Shown one piece after another: positions 47,871-56,172 of a DNA stretch of 64,000 nt. The stretch is from positions 1 through 64,000 of the forward strand of contig NZ_WKJN01000031.1 in assembly GCF_009674495.1 (NCBI RefSeq), read 5' to 3'. The position numbers and the translations under genes are program-made. Position 1 is the stretch's first letter. Each line of letters begins with the position of its first letter. Below the pieces are notes generated by a model. The model worked only from the letters and a program-made list of their open reading frames with translations, did not search any database and had not been told where the DNA came from. This stretch comes from Duganella alba (GTDB lineage: Bacteria; Pseudomonadota; Gammaproteobacteria; Burkholderiales; Burkholderiaceae_D).

Positions 47871-48863
47871 TCAAGCGGCCGACAACATCGCCGACATCCC
47901 AATCAACACCGGATATTTTTCGGTAATGACGTAAGTGGGAATATGCGCCAGATAATCGGAAAACCGCCCCTTCTGCTCAAACCGCGCCCGAAAACCTGAA
48001 CGCTCAAAGAACTCACTCATCTTCAGCACCGTGCGGCCGCCGATGTAGATACCGCCCTTTGCGCCCAACGTCAGCGCCACATTCCCCGCCACCGTCCCCA
48101 GCATTTCACAGAACGCCAGCAACGTCTCCTCGCACACCGGATCGAGCCGATGCACGCCGCGCTCCATGATCTCCGCCGAATTCAGATTCTGCGGCTCGAC
48201 CCGCGCCCGTTCGCACAGCGCCCGGTACACCAGCGCCAGCCCGATCCCGGACACCAGCCGCTCGCTCGACACATGCTCGTGATAGCGCCGCGCATAGCGC
48301 AGAATATCGATCTCGCGCTCATTCATCGGCGCGAAAGTGGCATGCCCGCCTTCGCTGTCGATGGCGATCCAGCGATCCCCGGCCGGCACCAGTCCCGACA
48401 CGCCCAGCCCCGCATCCGCGCCCACCAGCCCAATCGTGGCGCCGCTGCGCACCATCCCGCCGCCCACCTGATGCTTATGCTCCGCCGCCAGATACGGCAA
48501 GGCGCTGGCCAGCGCGGTGAAGTCATTCACCACCACCAGCGATTTCAGACTGAATTGCGAACACACCGCCTCGATCGAAAACGACCAGTGATGATTGGTC
48601 ATGGTGACCCAGTCGCCGTCGATGGGATTGGCAATCGCGATGCCGGCAAACCGCGCCTGGTAGCCGCCGGCCGCCACCGTCGCCGCCTGCGACAGGTAGG
48701 CCACCATGGCGGCGCCCAGCGTCGGGTAGGCTTCGCACTCGGTCAGCCAGATCGCTTCGATCTGGTTCGGCGCCGTCTCCAGGCCGAAGCTGGCACTGCT
48801 GCCGCCGACGTCGGCCAGGATGCGCGGGCCGTGCGCGAGGTGCGAAAAGGAATCGCGTTTCAT
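47871..48863 (-). CDS. glk: Glucokinase
   Basis: A 330-residue ROK-unrelated bacterial glucokinase: ILADVGGSSASFGL (phosphate 1), AGIAIANPIDGD, VVVNDFTALASALP (catalytic Asp), LVGADAGLGVSGLVP, SEGGHATFAP and GIYIGGRTVLK. It makes glucose 6-phosphate using ATP. It is convergent with xseA and divergent from the LacI regulator, which may regulate it. Confidence 0.94.
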   Translation of the reverse strand: MKRDSFSHLAHGPRILADVGGSSASFGLETAPNQIEAIWLTECEAYPTLGAAMVAYLSQAATVAAGGYQARFAGIAIANPIDGDWVTMTNHHWSFSIEAVCSQFSLKSLVVVNDFTALASALPYLAAEHKHQVGGGMVRSGATIGLVGADAGLGVSGLVPAGDRWIAIDSEGGHATFAPMNEREIDILRYARRYHEHVSSERLVSGIGLALVYRALCERARVEPQNLNSAEIMERGVHRLDPVCEETLLAFCEMLGTVAGNVALTLGAKGGIYIGGRTVLKMSEFFERSGFRARFEQKGRFSDYLAHIPTYVITEKYPVLIGMSAMLSAA

Positions 48864-48925
48864 GTCTCTGTCCGTTCTGTCTCTTATTGGTTTACTGCGA
48901 CTTGATTATATGTCATGCGTTGTTA

Positions 48926-48939
48926 TGAAAACGATTTCA
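48926..48939. promoter_or_regulatory. LacI-type operator candidate in the glk/lacI divergent region
   Basis: TGAAAACGATTTCA has CG at the centre and matches its reverse complement at 12 of 14 positions, the usual form of LacI-family operators. It is 63 nt upstream of the glk start. Confidence 0.6.
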
Positions 48940-49036
48940 AGCGCGTTTTTCATTAAATACCGCCACCGGCGGAAAGTCAATGTGCCGTCACTCTTCAAAA
49001 TGGCGGACAGGCCCGGAATTTATGGTAATCTTCGGC

Positions 49037-49048
49037 GAAAAGGTTTTC
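49037..49048. promoter_or_regulatory. Second operator-like palindrome before the LacI regulator
   Basis: GAAAAGGTTTTC with 5-bp arms, 25 nt before the regulator's TTG start; its centre is GG, so it is a weaker candidate. It could mediate autoregulation. Confidence 0.4.
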
Positions 49049-49072
49049 ATAACTACATGACAAGGACGCGCT

Positions 49073-50092
49073 TTGGCTGAGATTCCCCACTCCACCGGCC
49101 CATCGACTCTGATGGATGTTGCACGCCAGGCGGGAGTGTCGCCCAGTACCGTTTCCCGCATCCTCAACGGCACCGCCAAGGTGTCGGACGACAAGCGCCA
49201 GGCCGTGCTGGCCGCCATCACCAAGATGAATTTCGCGCCCAACCAGATGGCGCAGGGCCTGAAAAAAGGCCGCTCGATGACCATCGGCATCGTGGTGCAG
49301 GATATCTCCTCCCCGTTCTTCGACGAAACGCTGCGCGGCGTCGACGATGGCCTGAAAGGCACCGGCTATGCGTCGGTGATCGTCAGCGGCCACTGGAACG
49401 CGGAAGAGGAGGCCGAGCGTATCCGATTGCTGCTGGCGCGCAAGGTGGACGGCATCATCCTGCTGTCGGGCCGCATCGGCGACGAGGCGGTGCTGGGCTT
49501 TTCCAGCCAGCGGCCGATCGTCTCCACCGGCCGTGCGCTGCACACCCGCACCGCGCTGGGCTTCAAGATGGACAATGAATACGGCGCCTACCTGGCCGTA
49601 CACCATCTGATCGAACTGGGCCACCGCCGCATCGCCTTCATTTCCGGTCCGCCCAACAACATCGACGCCAACGAGCGCCTGGCCGGCTACACGCGCGCAC
49701 TGGAGGAAGCCGGCATTGCGCTGGACCAGAACCTGATCGTCGAGGGCAATTACCACGAGGCCAGCGGCATGCTGGCGATGAACCGTCTGTTCGACAGCCA
49801 CCAGCAGTTCAGCGCAGTGTTTGCCGCCAACGACCTGAGCGCGTATGGCGCGCGGCTGGCCCTGTACCGCAAGGGCATCCGCGTGCCGGACGACATCTCG
49901 CTGGTCGGCTTCGATGACCTGCCCGGCTCGTCGTACACGACGCCGCCGCTGACCACCATCCGCCAGCCGCTGTACGACATCGGCCGCATCGCCACGCAGG
50001 CCTTGCTGCGCATCATCAACGGCGAGGAAGCACGCGGCGAAGTGCCGCCGCTGGAGCTGATCGTGCGCGAGACCACGCGCCGGGTGCGCTAG
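49073..50092 (+). CDS. LacI-family sugar-responsive regulator
   Basis: A 339-residue regulator: HTH with STLMDVARQAGVSPSTVSRI, hinge-helix region FAPNQMAQGLKKGRS, then a periplasmic-binding-like effector domain (IGIVVQDISSPFFDETLRGV; VFAANDLSAYGARLAL; DISLVGFDDLPGSSYTTPPL). TTG 49073 is preferred: AAGGA lies 8 nt upstream and the HTH needs these leading residues, while the next ATG is inside the first helix. It is divergent from glk, so glucose or hexose metabolism is the likely target. Confidence 0.9.
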   Translation: MAEIPHSTGPSTLMDVARQAGVSPSTVSRILNGTAKVSDDKRQAVLAAITKMNFAPNQMAQGLKKGRSMTIGIVVQDISSPFFDETLRGVDDGLKGTGYASVIVSGHWNAEEEAERIRLLLARKVDGIILLSGRIGDEAVLGFSSQRPIVSTGRALHTRTALGFKMDNEYGAYLAVHHLIELGHRRIAFISGPPNNIDANERLAGYTRALEEAGIALDQNLIVEGNYHEASGMLAMNRLFDSHQQFSAVFAANDLSAYGARLALYRKGIRVPDDISLVGFDDLPGSSYTTPPLTTIRQPLYDIGRIATQALLRIINGEEARGEVPPLELIVRETTRRVR

Positions 50093-50215
50093 GTTCGCTA
50101 ACCCACACGAATCCCGGGTGATTTCTGCGAGGACGGCCCATCCGCTTTACAATGATGGACGTTTCGCTAAAAATGACCCGGTTTCAAGAAACCAACTCAA
50201 ACCAAAGGAAGAACA

Positions 50216-50794
50216 ATGGAACATACTCTGCCACCTCTGCCATATGCCATCGACGCCCTGGCGCCGTCCATCTCGCAAGAAACGCTGGAATACCACTACG
50301 GTAAGCATCACCAAACGTATGTCACCAACCTGAACAACCTGATCAAAGGTACCGAGTTCGAGAACCTGTCGCTGGAAGAAATCATCAAGAAGTCGTCGGG
50401 CGGCATCTTCAACAACTCGGCACAAGTATGGAACCACACCTTCTACTGGAACAGCCTGACGCCAAACGGCAAAGGCGCACCAGACGGCGCGCTGGCGGAC
50501 GCCATCAACGCCAAGTGGGGTTCGTTCGACAAGTTCAAGGAAGAGTTCACCAAGTCGGCCGTCGGCAACTTCGGTTCGAGCTGGACCTGGCTGGTGAAAA
50601 AAGCCGACGGTTCGCTGGACATCGTCAACACCTCGAACGCCGCCACCCCGCTGACCACCGACGCCAAAGCGCTGATCACCTGCGACCTGTGGGAACACGC
50701 CTACTACATCGACTACCGCAACGTGCGTCCTAAGTATCTGGAGACCTTCTTCAAGCTCGCCAACTGGGACTTCGCTGCCGCCAACTTCGCGTAA
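50216..50794 (+). CDS. sodB: Superoxide dismutase [Fe]
   Basis: A 192-residue cytosolic Fe-type SOD. Metal ligands can be read as His27 ([11 protein letters not shown]), His74 (VWNHTFYW), Asp157 and His161 (LWEHAYY). [13 protein letters not shown] is typical of the iron form. AGGAAG precedes the ATG. A strong terminator follows, so it is monocistronic. The xseA-sodB neighbourhood is common in this class; here glk and the LacI gene lie between. Confidence 0.97.
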   Translation: MEHTLPPLPYAIDALAPSISQETLEYHYGKHHQTYVTNLNNLIKGTEFENLSLEEIIKKSSGGIFNNSAQVWNHTFYWNSLTPNGKGAPDGALADAINAKWGSFDKFKEEFTKSAVGNFGSSWTWLVKKADGSLDIVNTSNAATPLTTDAKALITCDLWEHAYYIDYRNVRPKYLETFFKLANWDFAAANFA

Positions 50795-50811
50795 GCGACA
50801 CCGGCAGCCTC

Positions 50812-50850
50812 AAAAAGCCCGCAGCGCCCCGCGCCTTGCGGGCTTTTTTT
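50812..50850 (+). terminator. Rho-independent terminator of sodB
   Basis: AAGCCCGCA / TGCGGGCTT stem with a 13-nt loop followed by seven or more T; A-tract on the other side. Confidence 0.93.
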
Positions 50851-50867
50851 CATCATGGAGACAAGCA

Positions 50868-51908
50868 ATGACCTACCAGGCTTCACCACACCGTTACGAT
50901 GAAATGCAGTACCGTACCTGCGGCCGCAGCGGCTTGAAATTGCCGGCGATGTCGCTCGGCTTGTGGCATAACTTCGGCGACACCAATACCCTCGCCTCGC
51001 AGCGCGAGATGCTGCGCACCGCGTTTGACCTCGGCATCACCCACTTCGACCTGGCCAACAACTACGGGCCGCCTTACGGTTCGGCGGAAACCAATTTTGG
51101 CCACCTGTTCAAGGAAGATTTCAAGCCCTACCGCGATGAGCTGATCATCTCCACCAAGGCCGGCTGGGACATGTGGCCCGGTCCCTACGGCCAGGGCGGC
51201 GGCTCGCGCAAGTATGTGCTGGCCAGCCTGGATCAGTCGCTGCAACGCATGGGCCTCGACTACGTCGATATCTTCTACTCGCACCGCTTCGATCCGGACA
51301 CGCCGCTGGAAGAAACCATGGGCGCGCTGGCGCACGCGGTCCAGCAGGGCAAGGCGCTGTATGTGGGCGTGTCGTCCTACTCCGCCGAGAAGACCGCCGA
51401 AGCGGCGCGCCTGCTAAAGGAGTGGAAGGTGCCGTGCCTGATCCATCAGCCTTCCTACAATATGCTGAACCGCTGGATCGAAACCGAAGGCCTGCTCGAT
51501 ACGCTGGGCCAGGAAGGCATCGGCTGCATCACCTTCACCGCGCTGGCGCAGGGCATCCTGAGCGACAAGTACCTGAACGGCACGCCGGCCGATGCGCGCA
51601 TCAACCGTCCGGGCGGCGGCTCGCTGCAGCAGTCGCACCTGAGCGAAGCCAATCTGGAACGCGTGCGCGGCCTGAACGAAATCGCCAAACGCCGTGGCCA
51701 GACGCTGGCGCAGATGGCGCTGGCCTGGGTGCTGCGCGATCCGCGCATCACCTCCACGCTGATCGGCGCCAGCAACGCCGCGCAGATCAGCGAGAACGTC
51801 GCCGCGCTGAAGAACCTGTCCTTCACCGCCGAAGAACTGGCGCAGATCGACGCGCAGGCACAGGAAGGCGCCATCAATCTGTGGGCCGGCTCCTCGTCGC
51901 ACCGCTGA
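50868..51908 (+). CDS. gpr: YghZ/Gpr-type NADP(H)-dependent aldo-keto reductase
   Basis: A 346-residue AKR, the same length as E. coli YghZ and similar in order of motifs: LPAMSLGLWHNFGD, THFDLANNYGPPYGS (catalytic Asp, Tyr), IISTKAGWDMWPGPYG (Lys), DIFYSHRFD (His) and IGASNAAQISENV. It is expected to reduce L-glyceraldehyde 3-phosphate or methylglyoxal-like aldehydes. GGAG precedes the ATG. It is separate from sodB by a terminator. Confidence 0.93.
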   Translation: MTYQASPHRYDEMQYRTCGRSGLKLPAMSLGLWHNFGDTNTLASQREMLRTAFDLGITHFDLANNYGPPYGSAETNFGHLFKEDFKPYRDELIISTKAGWDMWPGPYGQGGGSRKYVLASLDQSLQRMGLDYVDIFYSHRFDPDTPLEETMGALAHAVQQGKALYVGVSSYSAEKTAEAARLLKEWKVPCLIHQPSYNMLNRWIETEGLLDTLGQEGIGCITFTALAQGILSDKYLNGTPADARINRPGGGSLQQSHLSEANLERVRGLNEIAKRRGQTLAQMALAWVLRDPRITSTLIGASNAAQISENVAALKNLSFTAEELAQIDAQAQEGAINLWAGSSSHR

Positions 51909-51909
51909 T

Positions 51910-52392
51910 TCAGTGCGCGCCGTAGAAGGCTTCGCCCTGCGCCAGATGCTGGGTGAAGTCGAAGCGGCGCGCCAGCATCGCCTCGAAGTCCGCGCGCGCG
52001 ATGCGCATCACATAGCTGTGCTGATTGGCGATCAGCCGGCTGTCCGGCGGCAGCAGCGCCACATGCTCGCCGCCATACCACTTGGCGGCATCCGCATGGC
52101 CGGCCTTCAGCACCTGCCCGCCCTGCTCGATCTGCCAGCCGCCATCCAGCAGGATCCAGATATGGTCGTTGGCGTCCAGGCGGTTGCTGACCTCCATGCC
52201 GGCCTGCGCTTCCCACTCCGTTGAATGATCGATCACCCATTGCAGCTGGCGCTTGTCCAGCCGGGTGAAGAACGGCGTCTTTTTCAGCAGATGCAGATAC
52301 GTGACGGACTGTTTCATGTGCGGCTCCTGTGTCGTGCAGCCACCCACGGCGATCGCAAAGGCAGCGGCAAGCAGGTATCGGGCGATGTTCAT
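51910..52392 (-). CDS. cNMP-binding-fold protein with lipoprotein leader and internal second start
   Basis: A 160-residue protein with a lipoprotein signal (LLAAAFAIAVGGC, Cys19) and a body resembling the cyclic-nucleotide-binding beta-roll (HLLKKTPFFTRLDKRQ, then IWILLDGGWQIEQGGQVL and VALLPPDSRLIANQ). Ligand-binding Glu/Arg of CRP are not obvious. AGGAG lies 7 nt before ATG 52392. A second ATG at codon 26 (52317) has AGGAG 6 nt upstream and would give a 135-residue cytosolic form. It is divergent from a LysR gene, with 100 nt between them. Confidence 0.78.
   Translation of the reverse strand: MNIARYLLAAAFAIAVGGCTTQEPHMKQSVTYLHLLKKTPFFTRLDKRQLQWVIDHSTEWEAQAGMEVSNRLDANDHIWILLDGGWQIEQGGQVLKAGHADAAKWYGGEHVALLPPDSRLIANQHSYVMRIARADFEAMLARRFDFTQHLAQGEAFYGAH
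52315..52328 (-). promoter_or_regulatory. Internal ribosome binding site and ATG
   Basis: AGGAG (52328-52324) precedes ATG 52317-52315 by 6 nt within the lipoprotein gene; a second translation start for a form without the signal peptide is possible. Confidence 0.5.
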
Positions 52393-52457
52393 GGAAGGCT
52401 CCTGGTGAGTTGATGAAACCAGTATGACTTCTCGCCATTAATGAATAAAGACAGTAA

Positions 52458-52478
52458 TATTGCAATCACTATGCAATA
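52458..52478. promoter_or_regulatory. LysR-type box between the lipoprotein and lysR genes
   Basis: TATTGCA-N7-TGCAATA is a perfect 7-bp inverted repeat with the T-N11-A spacing core, 15 nt before the lysR start and 66 nt before the lipoprotein start. Confidence 0.6.
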
Positions 52479-52492
52479 ACCGCGAATAAAAA

Positions 52493-53395
52493 ATGGACCG
52501 TTTCAATGCCATGCGCATTTTCACCCGCATCGTCGAGCTGGAGAGTTTCAGTAAGGCGGCGGAGGATTTGCAGATTCCCGCCGCCACGGCCACCTACACC
52601 ATCAAGCAGCTGGAGGCACGGCTCGGCGTGCGCCTGCTTCAGCGCACCACGCGCCATGTCAGCACCACGCTGGACGGCCAGGCGTATTACCAGCGCTGCG
52701 TGCGCATTCTGGCGGATGTGGAGGAAACCGAGGCGGGCTTCGGCAACAGCGGCGTGGCGCCGCGCGGCAAGCTGCGCGTGGATTTGCAGGGCACATTGGC
52801 GCAGCATTACGTGCTGCCGCGCCTGAAGGAATTCTTCGCGCGCTATCCGGATATTGAACTGGAAATCGGCATGGGCGACCGCCTGGTCGACCTGGTGCGC
52901 GACGGCATCGACTGCGTGCTGCGCGTGGGCGAATTACGCGACTCCAGCATGGTGGGCCGCCGCGTCGCCAGCCTGCAGCAGGTCACCTGCGCCAGCGCCG
53001 CCTACTTTGAGCAATACGGCACGCCCACGACGCTGGATGACCTGCTGACGCAGGGCCACCGCGCGGTGAACTTCTTCTCGTCCAGCACCGGCAAGATGTT
53101 CCCATTCGACTTCATGGTCGATGGCGTGGAACGCAGCATCGCCCTCCCCGGCAGTGTGTCGGTCGCCAGCGCCGAGGCGTATGCCGCCTGCTGCACCCAC
53201 GACCTGGGACTGGTGCAGGCGCCGCGCTATCACATGGAACAGCAACTGCGCAGCGGTGCGCTGCGCGAAGTGCTGGCGGAATGGCGCCCACGGCCGATGC
53301 CCGTCTCGGTGCTGTACCCGCACCAGCGGCAGCTGTCGCCGCGCGTGCGGGTGTTCGTCGACTGGCTCAGCGACGTGATGACCGTCGCCAGCTAG
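52493..53395 (+). CDS. LysR-family regulator
   Basis: A 300-residue LTTR. The N-terminal HTH is MRIFTRIVELESFSKAAEDL and IPAATATYTIKQLEARLGVR, followed by RTTRHVSTTLDGQAYYQR. The effector domain includes GKLRVDLQGTLAQHYVLPRL and CVLRVGELRDSSMVGRRVAS. Its place opposite the cNMP-fold lipoprotein gene suggests it controls that gene and itself through the TATTGCA inverted repeat. Confidence 0.9.
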   Translation: MDRFNAMRIFTRIVELESFSKAAEDLQIPAATATYTIKQLEARLGVRLLQRTTRHVSTTLDGQAYYQRCVRILADVEETEAGFGNSGVAPRGKLRVDLQGTLAQHYVLPRLKEFFARYPDIELEIGMGDRLVDLVRDGIDCVLRVGELRDSSMVGRRVASLQQVTCASAAYFEQYGTPTTLDDLLTQGHRAVNFFSSSTGKMFPFDFMVDGVERSIALPGSVSVASAEAYAACCTHDLGLVQAPRYHMEQQLRSGALREVLAEWRPRPMPVSVLYPHQRQLSPRVRVFVDWLSDVMTVAS

Positions 53396-53401
53396 CCGGT
53401 T

Positions 53402-53755
53402 TTAGTCGCGGCGCGACCAGTCGCGCCGTTCCTCGCGCCGCGCCTGCGGCGGCACATCGCGCGATGCGGTGTCGTTCGGCAGCACGTCGTGGAATTCACC
53501 ATCCACCAGCGGGATCGATTCGACGTGGTCGAAACCAAGGTCGCCCGCCTCCACATTGGCTTCGTCCGCGCCGGCGCGCTCGCCGGTGCCGTGGGCGTCG
53601 GTGTCGCTGTCCAGGCCCAGGTCCGGCTCGCCCACCACATCGCTGCCGCTGTCGGAATTGTCGCTCGGGCCCAGCGCGCGCGTGCCGTGGCCACGCCCCA
53701 GGGTACGGTCGGCGCCTGCCGGAATGTTGTCCGGGTCCAAAGTGCTGTCAGCCAT
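53402..53755 (-). CDS. Small acidic, probably disordered protein
   Basis: A 117-residue protein not recognised by family. It is rich in Asp, Gly and Ser with the segments DNIPAGADRTLGRGHGTRAL and GPSDNSDSGSDVVGEPDLGL, no hydrophobic segment and no Cys. GGAGG lies 6 nt before the ATG, which supports translation. I recall similar short acidic proteins in Oxalobacteraceae annotated only as hypothetical. It is convergent with lysR, 6 nt apart. Confidence 0.65.
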   Translation of the reverse strand: MADSTLDPDNIPAGADRTLGRGHGTRALGPSDNSDSGSDVVGEPDLGLDSDTDAHGTGERAGADEANVEAGDLGFDHVESIPLVDGEFHDVLPNDTASRDVPPQARREERRDWSRRD

Positions 53756-53855
53756 GATCGCCTCCTTGCCATAAAAATCACATTACACCATCGCTATCGC
53801 ACCAGGTCGGTGCGCCGGTTCGCATAAGACTATCGTTCCTATAGGAATTTTTTAC

Positions 53856-53884
53856 TTTACAAATGTATTATTCATCCCTATAGT
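53856..53884 (+). promoter_or_regulatory. Putative promoter of the DUF4148-like gene and efflux set
   Basis: TTTACA (53856-53861) and TATAGT (53879-53884) with a 17-nt spacer, 26 nt before ATG 53911; the 155-nt divergent gap is AT-rich. Confidence 0.5.
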
Positions 53885-53910
53885 TATACTCATTAATTAC
53901 GGAGAACATC

Positions 53911-54168
53911 ATGAGCACGACTACCAAACACCTGCTGGGCGCCATCGCCACCGCCGCTTTTGCCATCGCCGCCACCGCCACCACGGTGACCAACGCCTTC
54001 GCCGAAGATACGCCAGCCGCCAAAACCGCCAAGGCTGAAGCGCCTGCCGGCAAAACCCGCGCTGAAGTCCAGGCCGAATTCCTGGAAGCCCGCAAAAACG
54101 GCACCCTGCTGGAAACCGAGGCGGACTTCGACGTCGCCCAGACCCGCAAGCACGTAGTCAAGCACTAA
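53911..54168 (+). CDS. Small exported DUF4148-like protein
   Basis: An 85-residue protein with a signal peptide (FAIAATATTVTNAFA) and a short charged mature part with the KTRAEVQAEFLEARKNGTLL segment typical of DUF4148. Function is unknown. GGAG precedes the ATG. It is 9 nt upstream of the NodT-type gene and probably co-transcribed. Confidence 0.78.
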   Translation: MSTTTKHLLGAIATAAFAIAATATTVTNAFAEDTPAAKTAKAEAPAGKTRAEVQAEFLEARKNGTLLETEADFDVAQTRKHVVKH

Positions 54169-54177
54169 GCGACGCCA

Positions 54178-55614
54178 GTGAACCAGCGCTCGTCCAAACT
54201 TGCCCTGCTCGCGTGCGCACTGGCCGTGCTGGCCGGTTGCGCCGACATGGGCAACGTCAAGCCGCAAGCCACGCAGCTGAAGCCCGCTGAACTGAATCCG
54301 GGCAAAGCCATCGCCGCCGCCAGCGAAAACATCGCCTGGCCCGACGAACGCTGGTGGGAAGCGCTGCACGACGAGCAGCTGAACAAGCTGGTGACCGCGG
54401 CACTGAGCGACAACCCGAACCTGCGCGCCACGCTGGCCCGCGTGCGCCAGGCGGAAGCGCTGACCGGCGTCGCCAAGGCCGCCACGCAGCCGCGCGTGGA
54501 CGCCTCGGCCAGCGCCGACCGCGAGTTGTACTCGGCGCACAGTACGATCCCCGCACCACTCGCCGGGAACTACGCGTGGAAGAATACCGCCACGCTATCC
54601 GGTTCCTACGACCTGGATCTGTGGGGTCGCAATCGCGATGCGCTGGCCGCCGCGCTGGACGATGTCCACATGGCCGCCGCCGAATCGCAAATGGCGCGCC
54701 TGACGCTGGAGACGTCCATCGTCCGCACCTACATCCAGCTGTCGCTGGAGTACGCGCTGCAGGACAGCGTGGCCGACAACCTGGCGCAGCGCCAGCGCAT
54801 CCTGGACATCACGCGCCGCCGCAAGGCGGCCGGCCTGGCCAGCGACCTGGATGTGGCCAGCATCGAAACCACACTGCCGGCCGGACGGCGCGAGCAGGAA
54901 CAATATGGCGAATCCATCGCCCTGCTGCGCAACCAGCTGGCGACACTGATCGGCAAAGGACCGGGCGACGGCGATACGATCGCCCGGCCGCTGCTGACCC
55001 TCGGCGCGACGCGCAGCGACGGCGTACCGGCCACGCTGCCGGCCGAACTGGTGGGCCGCCGCCCGGACATCGTGGCGCAGCGCTGGCGCGTGGAAGCCGC
55101 CGGCTCGCGCATCGCGGTAGCGAAAAAAGACTTTTATCCCAACATCAACCTGGCGGCCTTCGCCGGCATGCAGTCGCTGGGCTTCGGCCACTTCCTGGAC
55201 GCCAGCTCGCGCATGCGCGGCATCACGCCGGCCATCAGCCTGCCGGTGTTCGACGGCGGCCGCCTGCGCAGCCAGTTGGGCAACCAGACCGCTGTCTACG
55301 ACGGCGCGGTGGAGCAGTACAACGCCACGGTGATCCAGGCCATGTCCGACGTCGCCAACGCGGTGGTGAAGATCGAATCGGTGCGGCAGCAGGATGAACT
55401 GGCGCAGCGCGCGCTCGATTCGGCGCGCCGCCAGCAGCAGTTGTCGGAGAAAGCCTACCGCGCCGGCTTGACCGATACCCTGAACGTGATCAACGCCCAA
55501 TTGACTTTGTTGAACGAGCAGCAGCAGATGGCGCAGGTGGCCAGCAAACAGCTCGATAATTACGCTTTATTGATGTCGGCGCTGGGCGGAGGCATAAAAC
55601 TGGATTTTGATTGA
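54178..55614 (+). CDS. NodT-family outer-membrane efflux lipoprotein
   Basis: A 478-residue TolC-like outer membrane factor. It has a lipobox (LLACALAVLAGC), the WWEALHDEQLNKLV opening and two OEP helical-barrel repeats (for example SDNPNLRATLARVRQAEAL, GRRPDIVAQRWRVEAAGSRI). It is expected to form the outer channel of the FUSC/HlyD pump encoded after the MarR gene. GTG 54178 is needed to include the lipoprotein signal. Confidence 0.92.
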   Translation: MNQRSSKLALLACALAVLAGCADMGNVKPQATQLKPAELNPGKAIAAASENIAWPDERWWEALHDEQLNKLVTAALSDNPNLRATLARVRQAEALTGVAKAATQPRVDASASADRELYSAHSTIPAPLAGNYAWKNTATLSGSYDLDLWGRNRDALAAALDDVHMAAAESQMARLTLETSIVRTYIQLSLEYALQDSVADNLAQRQRILDITRRRKAAGLASDLDVASIETTLPAGRREQEQYGESIALLRNQLATLIGKGPGDGDTIARPLLTLGATRSDGVPATLPAELVGRRPDIVAQRWRVEAAGSRIAVAKKDFYPNINLAAFAGMQSLGFGHFLDASSRMRGITPAISLPVFDGGRLRSQLGNQTAVYDGAVEQYNATVIQAMSDVANAVVKIESVRQQDELAQRALDSARRQQQLSEKAYRAGLTDTLNVINAQLTLLNEQQQMAQVASKQLDNYALLMSALGGGIKLDFD

Positions 55615-55635
55615 CACTTTAAATAGTACAATCAA
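55607..55635. promoter_or_regulatory. Inverted repeat before marR, possible MarR operator
   Basis: TTGATTG and CAATCAA with a 15-nt AT-rich spacer; TTGACA and TACAAT words are within it. It overlaps the end of the NodT gene and lies 31 nt before marR, a good position for an operator. Confidence 0.4.
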
Positions 55636-55665
55636 GCCTTTCTAGAAAATATCAGAGGAGTGGCA

Positions 55666-56163
55666 ATGAGTAGTTTTGATGCGACTAAAAGGCGCCTTAA
55701 AAATATCCATGGCCGAATACCGGAATTCCCTGAGGAGTTGATGCGCCTGTTGCGCATGACTTACCACATCCAGAAACGGATGAAAGATTTGAGCAACGCC
55801 GCACTGCGTAAATACGAGCTGGTTGACGCCAGCTACATGGTGCTGGCGGTGCTGTACGGTTCGGACAATGAGACCTCGACCGCGTCCACGCTGGGCGAGG
55901 CTTGCATGGAAAAACCGGCCAACCTGACGCGCGTGTGCAACGACCTGGAAGCCCAGGGCCTGATCACGCGCGGCAACCGGCCCGGCGACCGCCGCTGTGT
56001 GATGATCTCGCTGACGGACGCCGGCCGCACGCTGGCCGAAAAAGTGCTGCCGGAAGTCTGGCGCACCACCACGCGCGCCTACGACGGCTACAGCGAGGAA
56101 GAAGTAAAACTTTTGGAAGGGCTGCTGAAACGGCAGCTCGATAATTTAGAAGCAATCACCTAG
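55666..56163 (+). CDS. MarR-family regulator of the efflux operon
   Basis: A 165-residue winged-helix regulator with EKPANLTRVCNDLEAQGLIT (recognition helix) and RGNRPGDRRCVMISLTDAGR (wing). GAGGAG lies 5 nt before ATG 55666; an upstream GTG would overlap it. It sits between the NodT gene and the FUSC gene and probably represses the pump, responding to an aromatic compound. Confidence 0.9.
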   Translation: MSSFDATKRRLKNIHGRIPEFPEELMRLLRMTYHIQKRMKDLSNAALRKYELVDASYMVLAVLYGSDNETSTASTLGEACMEKPANLTRVCNDLEAQGLITRGNRPGDRRCVMISLTDAGRTLAEKVLPEVWRTTTRAYDGYSEEEVKLLEGLLKRQLDNLEAIT

Positions 56164-56172
56164 AACCGACCA

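Noticed and set aside
47860-47881. Hairpin CGGCCGC/GCGGCCG at the glk stop as a bidirectional terminator
   Set aside because: It overlaps the glk stop codon and has no T-run on either side; it may be a chance GC-rich inverted repeat.
53392-53781. 129-codon minus-strand frame overlapping the small acidic protein
   Set aside because: It gives an Arg/Thr/Pro-rich chain without a ribosome site, while the alternate frame starting at 53755 has GGAGG in place.
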